Shown here: piece by piece, positions 23,809 through 34,000 of the stretch
How positions within the stretch are numbered: position 1 is the stretch's first letter
How the letters are laid out: every line of letters starts with the position of its first letter
Assembly: GCA_029265715.1 (NCBI GenBank)
Contig: JAJUGZ010000021.1
Coordinates: 1-49,819, forward strand
Reading direction: 5' to 3'
Source: Bacteroidota bacterium
GTDB lineage: Bacteria; Bacteroidota; Bacteroidia; Bacteroidales; Prolixibacteraceae
Length of the DNA stretch: 49,819 bases
Notes under the pieces: model-generated
Told to the model about the DNA's origin: nothing
Seen by the model: only the letters and a program-made list of their open reading frames with translations
Databases searched by the model: none
Position numbers and translations under genes: made by a program

Positions 23809-25176
23809 ATGAGAATACGAAACCTGCTTTTTGTTTTAATGCTTCTTGGAAGTTGGGTTAACGCACAAAACCCCATCATCCAAACCTTTTTTACTGCCGA
23901 CCCGGCACCTATGGTCTACAACGGCACGGTTTATCTTTATACTTCGCACGACGAAGATTCAACGGTAAACAACTTTTTCACCATGTACGACTGGCGTTGC
24001 TATTCGTCCAAGGATATGGTGAACTGGACCGACCACGGCGCAGTGGCTTCGCTGAAGAATTTCAAATGGTTGAATAAAACCAATGGTGCCTGGGCAGTGC
24101 AGTGCATCGAACGAAACGGGAAGTTTTACCTTTACGTGCCCATTCACGGCGAAGGTATTTCCGTGTTGGTTTCCGATTCGCCAACCGGTCCTTTCAGCGA
24201 CCCTGTTGGGAAACGTCTTATCGATAGTGACCATATTTGGCAAGATATCGACCCCACTGTTTTTGTCGACGATAACGGGCAGGCATATCTTTATTGGGGA
24301 AACCCCGGCTTGTGGTACGTGAAGTTGAATAACGACATGATTTCTTACGATCGTAGCATTGGCCAGAATGGGATTGTTTCGATTGAAATGACCCCTGAAG
24401 CATTTGGTTCGAAAGCTGGCCGTGATGGTAAACCCGGGACAACCTACACCGAAGGCCCCTGGTTTTACAAACGCAACAACCTGTATTACATGATTTATGC
24501 CTCGGAGGGCATTCCCGAATATATCTCCTATTCAACCGCCCCTACAGCCGAAGGCCCCTGGACCTATAAAGGGCATATAATGAAAAGGGCCGACCACTTA
24601 GCTTTTACTAACCACTCGGGCATTGTCGACTTTAAAGGGAATTCGTACTTCTTTTACCATACCCATGAATTATCGAAAGGCGAAGGTTTTAAACGTTCGG
24701 TAAGCGTAGAGCAGTTTGCCTACAACCCCGATGGTACCATTCCGCTCATCACCCCAACCAAAGAAGGGGTTACCAAAAGCGTTTCTTTACTCAACCCTTA
24801 CACACCTGTGCAGGCCGAAACCATTGCTTTTTCCGAGGGGCTTAAAACCACAGGAAATAGTCAAACCGGAGTTTATGTTACCAAAATCGATAACGGTGAC
24901 TACCTGAAAGTGCGCAGTGTCGATTTTGGCAAAGGACCAAAACAAATCGAAGCTAGCGTTGCTTCGGCAGCACAAGGTGGAACAATTGAAGTTCGTATCG
25001 ACAATTCTGACGGGGAATTACTTGGTACTATCGCGGTTGAGAACACAGGGGGCTGGCAAAACTGGAAAACGGTCAATGGCAAATTGAAAAAGGCAACCGG
25101 TGTTCACGATCTTTATTTTGTATTCAAAGGTGGCGATGGCCAATTGTTCAATTTCGATTGGTGGAAATTGAAATAG
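23809..25176 (+). CDS. GH43 glycoside hydrolase with C-terminal CBM6
   Basis: A 455-residue exported GH43 five-bladed propeller enzyme with signal peptide ending VNAQ (about residue 20). The family triad is visible: base Asp31 in TADPAPM, pKa-modulating Asp148 in DIDPTVF and acid Glu215 in TEGPW. Residues about 335-455 form a CBM6-type beta-sandwich (FSEG...GDYLKV...FNFDWWKL). GH43 enzymes of this type act mainly as alpha-L-arabinofuranosidases or beta-xylosidases. It is paralogous to the GH43-CBM6 at 27612 and the GH43 at 36399, all starting NPII near the mature N-terminus. The next gene follows after 9 bases. Confidence 0.9.
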   Translation: MRIRNLLFVLMLLGSWVNAQNPIIQTFFTADPAPMVYNGTVYLYTSHDEDSTVNNFFTMYDWRCYSSKDMVNWTDHGAVASLKNFKWLNKTNGAWAVQCIERNGKFYLYVPIHGEGISVLVSDSPTGPFSDPVGKRLIDSDHIWQDIDPTVFVDDNGQAYLYWGNPGLWYVKLNNDMISYDRSIGQNGIVSIEMTPEAFGSKAGRDGKPGTTYTEGPWFYKRNNLYYMIYASEGIPEYISYSTAPTAEGPWTYKGHIMKRADHLAFTNHSGIVDFKGNSYFFYHTHELSKGEGFKRSVSVEQFAYNPDGTIPLITPTKEGVTKSVSLLNPYTPVQAETIAFSEGLKTTGNSQTGVYVTKIDNGDYLKVRSVDFGKGPKQIEASVASAAQGGTIEVRIDNSDGELLGTIAVENTGGWQNWKTVNGKLKKATGVHDLYFVFKGGDGQLFNFDWWKLK

Positions 25177-25185
25177 AATCGAGTT

Positions 25186-27579
25186 ATGAGAAAATATGCA
25201 ATACTACTATCGTTGTTGATGGTGATTGGCACCTGGGGCTTTCCCCAACCATTTCAAAAAACCAATTTGGGCATAAAAGCCAGCATCAATTCCACCGATG
25301 TGGAAATTCAGTTTTACAGCCCGTCGGTTGTACGGGTAGTGAAATCTCCGGTGGGGAAAAGCTTTAAAAAAGAAAGCCTATCGGTGGTTAAAACTCCACA
25401 AAAAATAGCGTTTTCGATCAATCAACAGGGTGAAAATATCGCACTTAAAAGTGAGAAACTGGTCGCAGTGCTGAATCTGAAAAGCGGTAAGGTTTCCTTT
25501 TCAACTCTTAAAGGCGAACCTCTTTTAACTGAAAAAGAATCAGGCAGTTCATTTACCGATTTCAACGATGCCGGGGTAAAAACGTATAGTGTGAGCCAGT
25601 CTTATGTACTTGATAAAGACGAAGCCATTTACGGGTTAGGAATCCTTCAGAACGGCAAAATGTCGCAGCGTAATCTGGAGGTCGAAATGGTGCAGAACAA
25701 TACCTGGGACTTTGTTACCTTCTTCCAATCGGTGAAAGGCTACGGGCTGTTTTGGGACAACTACTCGCCAACAAAATTTAAAGATACGCCATCCGAAACA
25801 TCGTTTACTTCCGAAGTGGGCGACGGCATCGATTACTATTTCATGTACGGCAGCAATGCCGATGGGGTAATTGCCTGTATGCGCGACCTTACCGGGCAAG
25901 TGCCCATGTTCCCTTTGTGGACCTACGGTTACTGGCAAAGCAAGGAACGTTACAAAAGCCAGAACGAACTGGTGGGCGTAGTAAAAAAATACCGCGAATT
26001 GGGCGTACCACTCGATGGGATTATTCAGGACTGGCAGTATTGGGGCAATAACTACCTGTGGAATGCCATGGAGTTTCTCAATCCCGAATTTTACGATCCC
26101 AAAAAGATGGTCGATGATGTTCACAGCCTGAATGCCCACATGATTATCTCTATCTGGTCATCGTTTGGACCAATGACCAAACCCTATAGAGAACTTGATA
26201 AAATGGGGGCTTTGTTCAATTTCGACACCTGGCCACAATCGGGTTCCGAAAAATGGCCCCCAAACCCCGATTACCCATCGGGCGTAAGGGTTTACGATGC
26301 TTACAATCCGGCAGCCCGCGATGTTTATTGGAAATACCTGAATCAGGGAATCCTGTCAACGGGCATGGATGGTTGGTGGATGGACTCAACCGAACCCGAC
26401 CATTTCAATCCAAAACCTTCCGATTTTGATACAAAAACCTATCTGGGTTCATTCCGGAAAGTTAGGAACGCCTATCCGTTGATGACCGTTGGTGGTGTTT
26501 TCACCCATAATCGTGAAGTAAGTTCTGATAAACGCATTTTCATTCTTACCCGTTCGGCTTTTGCCGGGCAGCAACGTTACGGTGCCAATACCTGGTCGGG
26601 CGATATTGTGGCTTCGTGGGAAACCTTGCACAACCAGATTGCCGCAGGGTTGAACTTCTCTCTTTGCGGAATTCCTTACTGGAACAACGACCTTGGTGGT
26701 TTCTTCCTGTGGAATTTCAAAAATCCGCTCGAAAACCCCGATTATCGTGAACTTCATGCCCGTTGGATACAGTTTGGCACTTTCTGCCCCATGATGCGTT
26801 CGCACGGCGAAGGTTCTCCTCGTGAAATTTATCAGTTTGGAAAAAAAGGCGACAAGATTTACGATTCCGACGAAAAATACATCAATCTTCGTTATCAACT
26901 GCTGCCTTATATTTATTCCACCTCGTGGGAGGTTACGGCCAGCCAGTCGAGCATGATGCGTGCCCTAATGATGGATTTTGCCGCCGATAAACAAACCCAT
27001 GATATCAACAATGAATACATGTTTGGGAAATTAATTCTGGTGTGCCCGGTTACCGAACCAATGTACAACAAGGATGGCAAAGAAGATTTCACCACGGTAA
27101 AAAGCAAGGAAGTGTACCTGCCCAAAGGTGCCGATTGGATTGACTTCTGGACTGGTGAAAAACACAAGGGTGGCCAAAAAATCAGCAAAGAAACACCGTT
27201 GGACATTATGCCGCTGTATGTAAAGGCAGGTTCCGTTCTTCCTTTTGGACCTAAAGTGCAATATTCGTCAGAAAAGAAATGGGATAATCTTGAAATTCGC
27301 ATCTATGAAGGAGCTAATGGCGAATTCACGTTGTATGAAGATGAAAATGACAACTACAACTATGAGAAAGGAGCCTATTCAACCATCACTTTTACCTGGG
27401 ACGATGCGAAAAAAACATTGACCATCGGTGACCGTAAAGGCTCTTTTCCCGGTATGCTGGCCGAACGGAACTTCAACATCGTGAAAGTATCGAAAAGCAA
27501 TGGGCTTGGCGATGCAACTTCAGTGGAATTCGACAAAACGGTAAGATTTAGTGGGAAGAAAATAACCGTAAAATTATAG
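25186..27579 (+). CDS. GH31 alpha-glycosidase (probable alpha-xylosidase)
   Basis: A 797-residue exported GH31 enzyme with an N-terminal hydrophobic signal (about residues 1-18) and an N-terminal beta domain with YGLG (149-152). The TIM barrel carries the nucleophile Asp400 in GWWMDSTEPD and the acid/base Asp473 in WSGDI. C-terminal beta domains follow. GH31 covers alpha-glucosidases, alpha-xylosidases and some alpha-galactosidases. Bacteroidota PUL members of this size, next to GH43, GH3 and GH9 genes, are often alpha-xylosidases, which would fit removal of alpha-xylose from xyloglucan or from xylosylated arabinose side chains. The exact sugar is uncertain. It is followed after 32 bases by another GH43. 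Confidence 0.88.
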   Translation: MRKYAILLSLLMVIGTWGFPQPFQKTNLGIKASINSTDVEIQFYSPSVVRVVKSPVGKSFKKESLSVVKTPQKIAFSINQQGENIALKSEKLVAVLNLKSGKVSFSTLKGEPLLTEKESGSSFTDFNDAGVKTYSVSQSYVLDKDEAIYGLGILQNGKMSQRNLEVEMVQNNTWDFVTFFQSVKGYGLFWDNYSPTKFKDTPSETSFTSEVGDGIDYYFMYGSNADGVIACMRDLTGQVPMFPLWTYGYWQSKERYKSQNELVGVVKKYRELGVPLDGIIQDWQYWGNNYLWNAMEFLNPEFYDPKKMVDDVHSLNAHMIISIWSSFGPMTKPYRELDKMGALFNFDTWPQSGSEKWPPNPDYPSGVRVYDAYNPAARDVYWKYLNQGILSTGMDGWWMDSTEPDHFNPKPSDFDTKTYLGSFRKVRNAYPLMTVGGVFTHNREVSSDKRIFILTRSAFAGQQRYGANTWSGDIVASWETLHNQIAAGLNFSLCGIPYWNNDLGGFFLWNFKNPLENPDYRELHARWIQFGTFCPMMRSHGEGSPREIYQFGKKGDKIYDSDEKYINLRYQLLPYIYSTSWEVTASQSSMMRALMMDFAADKQTHDINNEYMFGKLILVCPVTEPMYNKDGKEDFTTVKSKEVYLPKGADWIDFWTGEKHKGGQKISKETPLDIMPLYVKAGSVLPFGPKVQYSSEKKWDNLEIRIYEGANGEFTLYEDENDNYNYEKGAYSTITFTWDDAKKTLTIGDRKGSFPGMLAERNFNIVKVSKSNGLGDATSVEFDKTVRFSGKKITVKL

Positions 27580-27611
27580 ACGATTTTGACAACTATCGTA
27601 ATGTAAATCCG

Positions 27612-29015
27612 ATGACAGACAGAAAGACAATTGTCGCTATAATATTGGGATTGGCGTTTTTTACAGGTTATGAAGGAGCTGCCCAAAACCCAATCATTCA
27701 AACCAAATATACCGCCGATCCGGCACCTATGGTCTATAACGACACCGTGTTCCTTTACACCTCGCACGACGAAGACGATGCGTTTGGCTTCAAAATGTTC
27801 AACTGGATGCTTTACACATCGACCGACATGGTGAACTGGACAGAACGAGGAATCATAGGAGGCGTAAAAGAACCCTACCGCACATTTGCTTGGGCCGATG
27901 GTCACAGCGCCTGGGCGCCACAGTGCGTTGCCCGTAATGGTAAGTTTTATTTATACTGTCCTACAATTCATCAGGGGAAAATGGCCATTGGCGTGGCGGT
28001 AGCCAATAATCCTTATGGGCCGTTTGTCGATGCGCTTGGAAAACCGTTGGTTTTTCGAGGAGACCATGGTGATTACGACCCGACTGTGTTTATCGACGAT
28101 GACGGGCAAGCATATATGTATTGGGGTGGAAATGGCCCTTGTTATTACGCAAAGTTGAATGAAGACATGGTTTCTCTTAACAGTGAAATACAAGTAGCAT
28201 CAATCGATTTTGCAGGAACTTCGGCAGAGGCATCGTATACCGAAGGTCCATGGCTTTGGAAAAAGAACAAGCATTACTACCTGGCCTGGGCATCGCGTTG
28301 TTGCCCCGAAGGGATTGGCTATGGTATGAGTGACAGTCCGACAGGTCCGTGGAAATGCAAGGGTACCATCATGGATCCTGATGAAAGGTCGTCGGGAAAC
28401 CATCCCGGAATTATCGACTACAAAGGGGACTCGTATGTGTTCGGCTTCAATTATGCTGTTTTGAAGCAAACCCTATCAAAACACAATGAAAGGCGTTCGA
28501 TTTGTGTAACAAAGATGACTTACAACAGCGATGGCTCGATACTGAAGTTACCATGGTGGGCCGAAACAGTAAACACTCAAATTGGTACATTGAACCCATT
28601 CTTAAAAACTGAAGCCGAAACCATGGCTTATAGCGAAGGTGTCAAGACCGAATTTGCCACCGAATGGGAACGCAACATTCCATGGGACACCGGCAAAAAA
28701 GTTGCCGACCGATTATTTGTCACCTCCATTCACAACGGTGATTACATTAAAGTGCAAGGCGTGGATTTTTCGAAAGGAGCTACTTCGGTTGACGTAAGTG
28801 TAGCTTCACTATATGGTGGTAAAATTGAGGTACATACCGATAAAATCAACGGGCCTGTAATCGCTACCATCAATGTAAATACCTCGGGCGAGGGCGATGT
28901 TTGGAAAACCATTTCGGCACCTGTTTCCAAAGTGAACGGCATTCACGATGTCTATTTCGTTTTCAAAGGCGAAAAAGACTTGTTCAACTTCGATTGGTGG
29001 CAGTTTTCAAAATAA
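27612..29015 (+). CDS. GH43 glycoside hydrolase with C-terminal CBM6
   Basis: A 467-residue paralogue of the GH43-CBM6 at 23809. The signal peptide ends GAAQ (about residue 25). The triad is Asp36 (TADPAPM), Asp156 (DYDPTVF) and Glu211 (TEGPW). The blade around residues 100-135 differs (SAWAPQC...GKMAIGVAV), and a Cys-Cys pair (SRCCPEG) lies near the active site. The CBM6 module covers about 335-467 and contains an extra loop (ATEWERNIPWDTGKK) not present in the other copy. It is probably an alpha-L-arabinofuranosidase or beta-xylosidase with different linkage preference. Confidence 0.9.
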   Translation: MTDRKTIVAIILGLAFFTGYEGAAQNPIIQTKYTADPAPMVYNDTVFLYTSHDEDDAFGFKMFNWMLYTSTDMVNWTERGIIGGVKEPYRTFAWADGHSAWAPQCVARNGKFYLYCPTIHQGKMAIGVAVANNPYGPFVDALGKPLVFRGDHGDYDPTVFIDDDGQAYMYWGGNGPCYYAKLNEDMVSLNSEIQVASIDFAGTSAEASYTEGPWLWKKNKHYYLAWASRCCPEGIGYGMSDSPTGPWKCKGTIMDPDERSSGNHPGIIDYKGDSYVFGFNYAVLKQTLSKHNERRSICVTKMTYNSDGSILKLPWWAETVNTQIGTLNPFLKTEAETMAYSEGVKTEFATEWERNIPWDTGKKVADRLFVTSIHNGDYIKVQGVDFSKGATSVDVSVASLYGGKIEVHTDKINGPVIATINVNTSGEGDVWKTISAPVSKVNGIHDVYFVFKGEKDLFNFDWWQFSK

Positions 29016-29038
29016 AAAATTTTTAAAATCAAATAAAA

Positions 29039-31075
29039 ATGACAAGAGCGACTACGATATTTAGAACACTGATTTTATTCTTTGTCTTTCACTTGGCAAC
29101 AATAGGCTCTATATCTGCCCAAACCGTTTGGCTCGACGAGCTTGACCTAAGTACAGCCACACAAGGCTATGGCGTACCCCAGAAAAACAAATCGTGCGAT
29201 GGCAAAACACTTACCATTGCGGGCGAAACCTTTGAACGAGGCTTTGGCAGCCACTCTGAAAGTTTGTTAACCATCCTCTTAGAAGGAAAAGCAACCTTGT
29301 TCACCGCCAAGGTGGGTATCGACGACGAGGTGAAAGGCCAGCGTCCGGCTGCCGAATTTATCGTGAACGGCGATGGCAAACAGCTTTGGTCGAGCGGAAT
29401 TATGCACCTGGGCGATGCCGCCAAGCCCTGCTCGGTGAAGCTCGATGGTGTGAAAAAATTGGAATTGTTGGTAACCGATGGGGGAAACGGCAACTATTAC
29501 GACCATGTTGACTGGGTAGATGCCAAATTTGAAACCACAGGCGTTACTACTTTCAAAACCTTTAACCCGGTTTCAAGTGAAATATACATACTTACCCCAA
29601 AACCAGCCGCTACGCCCAGATTGACCGGGGCCAAAGTGTTTGGCGTTCGCCCGGGGTCGCCATTTCAGTTTTTGGTAACAGCAACTGGCGACCGGCCCAT
29701 GACTTTCTCGGCCAAAGGATTACCCAAAGGATTGAAAATTGATGAAAAAACAGGCTTAATCACCGGTACGATTTCTTCAAAAGGCACTTATAAAGTAACA
29801 CTGGTTGCCAAAAATGCAAAAGGAAAGGCCGAGCGTCAGTTCCGCATTGAATGCGGCGACCAAATTGCGCTTACCCCGCCTATGGGATGGAACAGTTGGA
29901 ACTGTTTTGCCCAAGAGGTTTCAGCCGACAGGGTAAAACGCGCCGCCAATGCTATGGTGAGCAGTGGCCTCATTAACCACGGTTGGACCTACATCAACAT
30001 CGACGATTTCTGGGAAAACCACCGCGACTCGAAAGACCAATCGTTGCGTGGAAAATTTCGCGATGAAAATGGCTACATCATCCCCAACTCTCGCTTTGTC
30101 GATATGAAAGCCCTTGCCGACTATGTGCATGGCCTTGGGTTGAAAATTGGGCTTTATTCTTCGCCCGGACCCTGGACTTGCGGAGGTTGTGCAGGTAGTT
30201 TTGGCTACGAAAAACAAGATGCCGAAAGCTACGCCCAATGGGGTTTCGATTACCTGAAATACGACTGGTGCAGCTACGGAAACGTAATTAACGGCTTGCC
30301 CGAAAACGACCCTTACAAAGTCTCTTCGCTATCGTACAACGGAGGTAGTCAGCTCGAAACAGCCCAAAAGCCTTTTATTTTAATGGGCGATTTGTTGAAA
30401 AAGCAGAAACGCGACATCCTTTTCAGCGTGTGCCAATACGGAATGTCGGACGTGTGGAAATGGGGCGGATCGGTTGGCGGCAACTGCTGGCGAACCACCA
30501 ACGACATTACCGACACCTGGGCAAGCGTGAAGGGCATTGCCCTCGACCATGAAAAATCGGCCCCTTATGCAAAACCCGGTAACTGGAACGACCCCGACAT
30601 GCTGGTGGTTGGCCACGTGGGATGGGGCAACACGCATCCAAGTAAGCTGAAACCCGACGAACAATACCTGCACATCAGCTTGTGGAGCCTTTTTGCCGCA
30701 CCTCTTTTGATTGGTTGCGACATGGAAAAACTCGATGATTTCACGCTCAATTTACTTACCAACGACGAAGTGATCGACGTGAACCAGGACCCGCTTGGCA
30801 AACAAGCTACCTGCCAACACACCATTGGCGAAATGCGCATTTATGTGAAGGAGCTCGAAGACGGGAGCAAAGCTGTAGGATTTTGCAATTTCGGCCTCGA
30901 AAAAATTCAAATGAATTACACCGACTTTGCCAAACTTGGACTGAACGGGAAATTCACCGTGCGCGACCTTTGGCGGCAAAAAGATGTAGCTAAAGTTAAT
31001 GCTACAAACGGCGAACTTGCCATCGAGGTTCCTGTTCATGGGGCGTTGCTCTATAAATTTTCACCAGCTAAATAA
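29039..31075 (+). CDS. GH27 alpha-galactosidase/beta-L-arabinopyranosidase with NPCBM and Ig-like domains
   Basis: A 678-residue exported enzyme. After a signal peptide (ends SISAQ, residue 28) comes an NPCBM domain (about 29-165), a putative Ig-like domain (about 200-270), and the GH27 TIM barrel starting at LTPPMGWNSWN (278-288). The nucleophile is Asp409 in YLKYDWC and the acid/base is Asp489 in WRTTNDI; WNDPDML follows. A C-terminal antiparallel beta domain ends the protein. GH27 members hydrolyse alpha-galactosides and in some cases beta-L-arabinopyranosides. It is functionally redundant at family level with the GH97 at the start of the operon, which suggests two different capped side chains. 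Confidence 0.92.
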   Translation: MTRATTIFRTLILFFVFHLATIGSISAQTVWLDELDLSTATQGYGVPQKNKSCDGKTLTIAGETFERGFGSHSESLLTILLEGKATLFTAKVGIDDEVKGQRPAAEFIVNGDGKQLWSSGIMHLGDAAKPCSVKLDGVKKLELLVTDGGNGNYYDHVDWVDAKFETTGVTTFKTFNPVSSEIYILTPKPAATPRLTGAKVFGVRPGSPFQFLVTATGDRPMTFSAKGLPKGLKIDEKTGLITGTISSKGTYKVTLVAKNAKGKAERQFRIECGDQIALTPPMGWNSWNCFAQEVSADRVKRAANAMVSSGLINHGWTYINIDDFWENHRDSKDQSLRGKFRDENGYIIPNSRFVDMKALADYVHGLGLKIGLYSSPGPWTCGGCAGSFGYEKQDAESYAQWGFDYLKYDWCSYGNVINGLPENDPYKVSSLSYNGGSQLETAQKPFILMGDLLKKQKRDILFSVCQYGMSDVWKWGGSVGGNCWRTTNDITDTWASVKGIALDHEKSAPYAKPGNWNDPDMLVVGHVGWGNTHPSKLKPDEQYLHISLWSLFAAPLLIGCDMEKLDDFTLNLLTNDEVIDVNQDPLGKQATCQHTIGEMRIYVKELEDGSKAVGFCNFGLEKIQMNYTDFAKLGLNGKFTVRDLWRQKDVAKVNATNGELAIEVPVHGALLYKFSPAK

Positions 31076-31084
31076 TTGAAGTAA

Positions 31085-34000
31085 ATGAATATAAATTCAA
31101 TAAAAATAGTTGCGGGTGCACTGCTTTTATCATTGTTCATCACAAACAATGCAAATGCACAAGACAAACTTTACCCCAACGAATTTCCTTTGTCGGATGT
31201 AACGTTGCTCGATGGACCTTTTAAACATGCCCGCGACCTGAACCTTCAGGTATTGCTTAAATACGACGTGGACCGCCTTTTGGCACCCTATCGGAAAGAA
31301 GCAGGCTTGCCCGAAAAGGCAAAGAGTTATCCTAACTGGGATGGGTTAGATGGCCATGTGGGCGGCCATTACCTATCGGCCATGGCCATGTATTATGCCG
31401 CCTTGGGGAATGCCGAATGCAAAAAGCGCATGGATTACATGATTTCGGAACTCAAAGCCTGTCAGGAAGCCAATGCTAAAAACAACCCGGCCTGGGGAGT
31501 GGGCTACGTGGGCGGAGTGCCCAAAAGTGCCGAATTATGGTCGAAGATAAAAGAAGGAAATGCGGGGGTAATATGGAGTGCCTGGGCACCTTGGTACAAC
31601 ATTCATAAAATGTACGCCGGGCTCCGCGATGCCTGGCTTTATGCCGGAAACGAAGAGGCAAAAAACCTTTTCCTTAAGTTTTGTGACTGGGGAATCGACG
31701 TAACCTCGAACCTCAGCGATGCAAAAATGGAAGAAATGTTGGGCAACGAACATGGAGGGATGAACGAAATGTATGCCGATGCCTACCAGATGACCCGCGA
31801 CGAAAAATACCTTACTGCCGCCAAACGTTTTTCGCACAAGGCTTTTCTCGATCCCCTATCGCAGGGCAACGATGTGCTTGACAATCAACATGCCAACACA
31901 CAAATCCCAAAATTTATCGGGTTCGAACGAATTGCCGAGCTGAGCCACGATGAGAAATACCAAAAAGCCGCCAGCTTCTTTTGGGAAACGGTTACCCAAA
32001 ACCGCTCGCTGGCTTTTGGCGGTAACAGTCGCAGGGAGCATTTCCCAAGTGTTACCTCGTGCATCGACTTTGTGACCGTGAACGATGGCCCCGAGTCGTG
32101 CAACTCGTACAACATGCTAAAGCTCACCGAAGACGTGTTCCGCATGAGACCATTGGCCAAATATGCCGACTACTATGAACGTACCATCCTTAACCATATT
32201 CTTTCAACCCAACATCCTGAACACGGTGGATATGTGTATTTTACATCGGCTCGTCCGCGCCACTACCGGGTATATTCAGCACCCAACGAAGCCATGTGGT
32301 GCTGTGTGGGTACGGGCATGGAGAACCACGGGAAATACAACCAATTTATCTATACCCGTTCGAAAGACACCTTGTATGTAAATCTTTTTATTGCCTCGGA
32401 ATTGAACTGGAAAGAGAAAGGTTTGAAAATAAAGCAAGAAACAAAGTTTCCTTTTGAAGAACAAACCCAGTTTTCCATAACCGAAGGCTCGGGGAATTTC
32501 AAGTTGATGCTCCGCCATCCGTCGTGGGTGCGCAAAGGAGAATTGAAAATTTCAGTTAATGGTAAAGATGTAAAATACACAGTGCTTCCATCGAACTACA
32601 TCAACATTGAGCGCAATTGGAAAAAGGGCGATAAGGTGAAGGTGTTGCTGCCCATGCACAACCACATTGAGCATTTGCCCAACGTGCCCGAATATGTGGC
32701 CTTTATGCACGGCCCAATTTTACTCGGAGCCAAAACCGGTACCGAAGATTTAAAAGGACTTATTGCCGACGATGGCCGTTGGGGGCAATATGCCGGTGGA
32801 GAATATCTACCAGTTGACAAAGCTCCAATTTTGGTTTACGACGACATTGAAAATATTGCCCAAAAGTTAGTGCCAGTTAAAGGGAAACCATTGAATTTTA
32901 AGCTCGATGTAAAAATGGTAAACCCCATGGAACTTACCCTTGAGCCGTTTTACCAAATTCACGATGCGCGGTACATGATGTACTGGCTGGCCCTCACCAA
33001 CTCGGGCTACAAGGCCTATACCGATTCGTTGACCAAAATAGAAACGGCGAAATTGGAACTTGAGAAACGCACCATCGACTATGTGATGCCCGGCGAACAG
33101 CAGCCCGAAACCGACCATGCCATGCAAGTGGAAAAATCGAACAAAGGCAACAACATGAACGAATTTTTCCGTGAGGCACGCGATGGGGGCTATTTTAGCT
33201 ACGATTTGGCCACCAACGGCGAGACCAACCTCAGCCTGTTTGTCCGTTACTGGGGAGCTGAATGGGGAAGCCGCAAATTCGACATTTACATCGACAATGA
33301 AAAACTGGTTTCCGAAGACAATAGCAACCGTTGGAACCTGTCGCAGTTTCAGAATATCGTTTATCCCATCCCCGATTCAATGGTCAAAGGCAAAAAACAC
33401 ATCAGGGTTAAATTTCAGGCAGCACAAGGTTCAACAGCCGGAGCAGTGTATGTGGTTAGGTTGTTGAGGGCAGGGGAAACGAAAAGTCCTGCATCGAAGG
33501 AAAGCGGCACTTCCAACATTCCCGCCCCCAGAGTAGTGGAAGATGGAGGAACCGGCCTGTATAGTGCCATTATGTACACCGATAGCACGCTGTTAACCCA
33601 TACCATATTTCGTCCGAAAGATCTAAGTGTTTTTGGACATAAAACCAAGTTACCAATTATTGCCTGGGGTAATGGCGCTTGCGCCAACTCACCATGGGAG
33701 CATATCAACTTTTTATCTGAAGTGGCCTCGCACGGATTTTTGGTGATTGCCATTGGCCCTATGCCTAAGGAAGGTGAACGGGGCGGTGGCCGGTCAACAT
33801 CCTCACAATTGATCGATGCCATAAATTGGGCTATTGCACAGAACAGCAACAAAGCCAGTGTGTTTTACAACAAAATTGATGTTTCGAAAATAGCGGTTAG
33901 CGGTATGTCGTGTGGTGGTTTACAAACGCTTGAAACTGCCCCTGACCCACGCGTTACCACTGCGGTGATCTGCAATAGTGGTATTATTGGCAATGGCGGA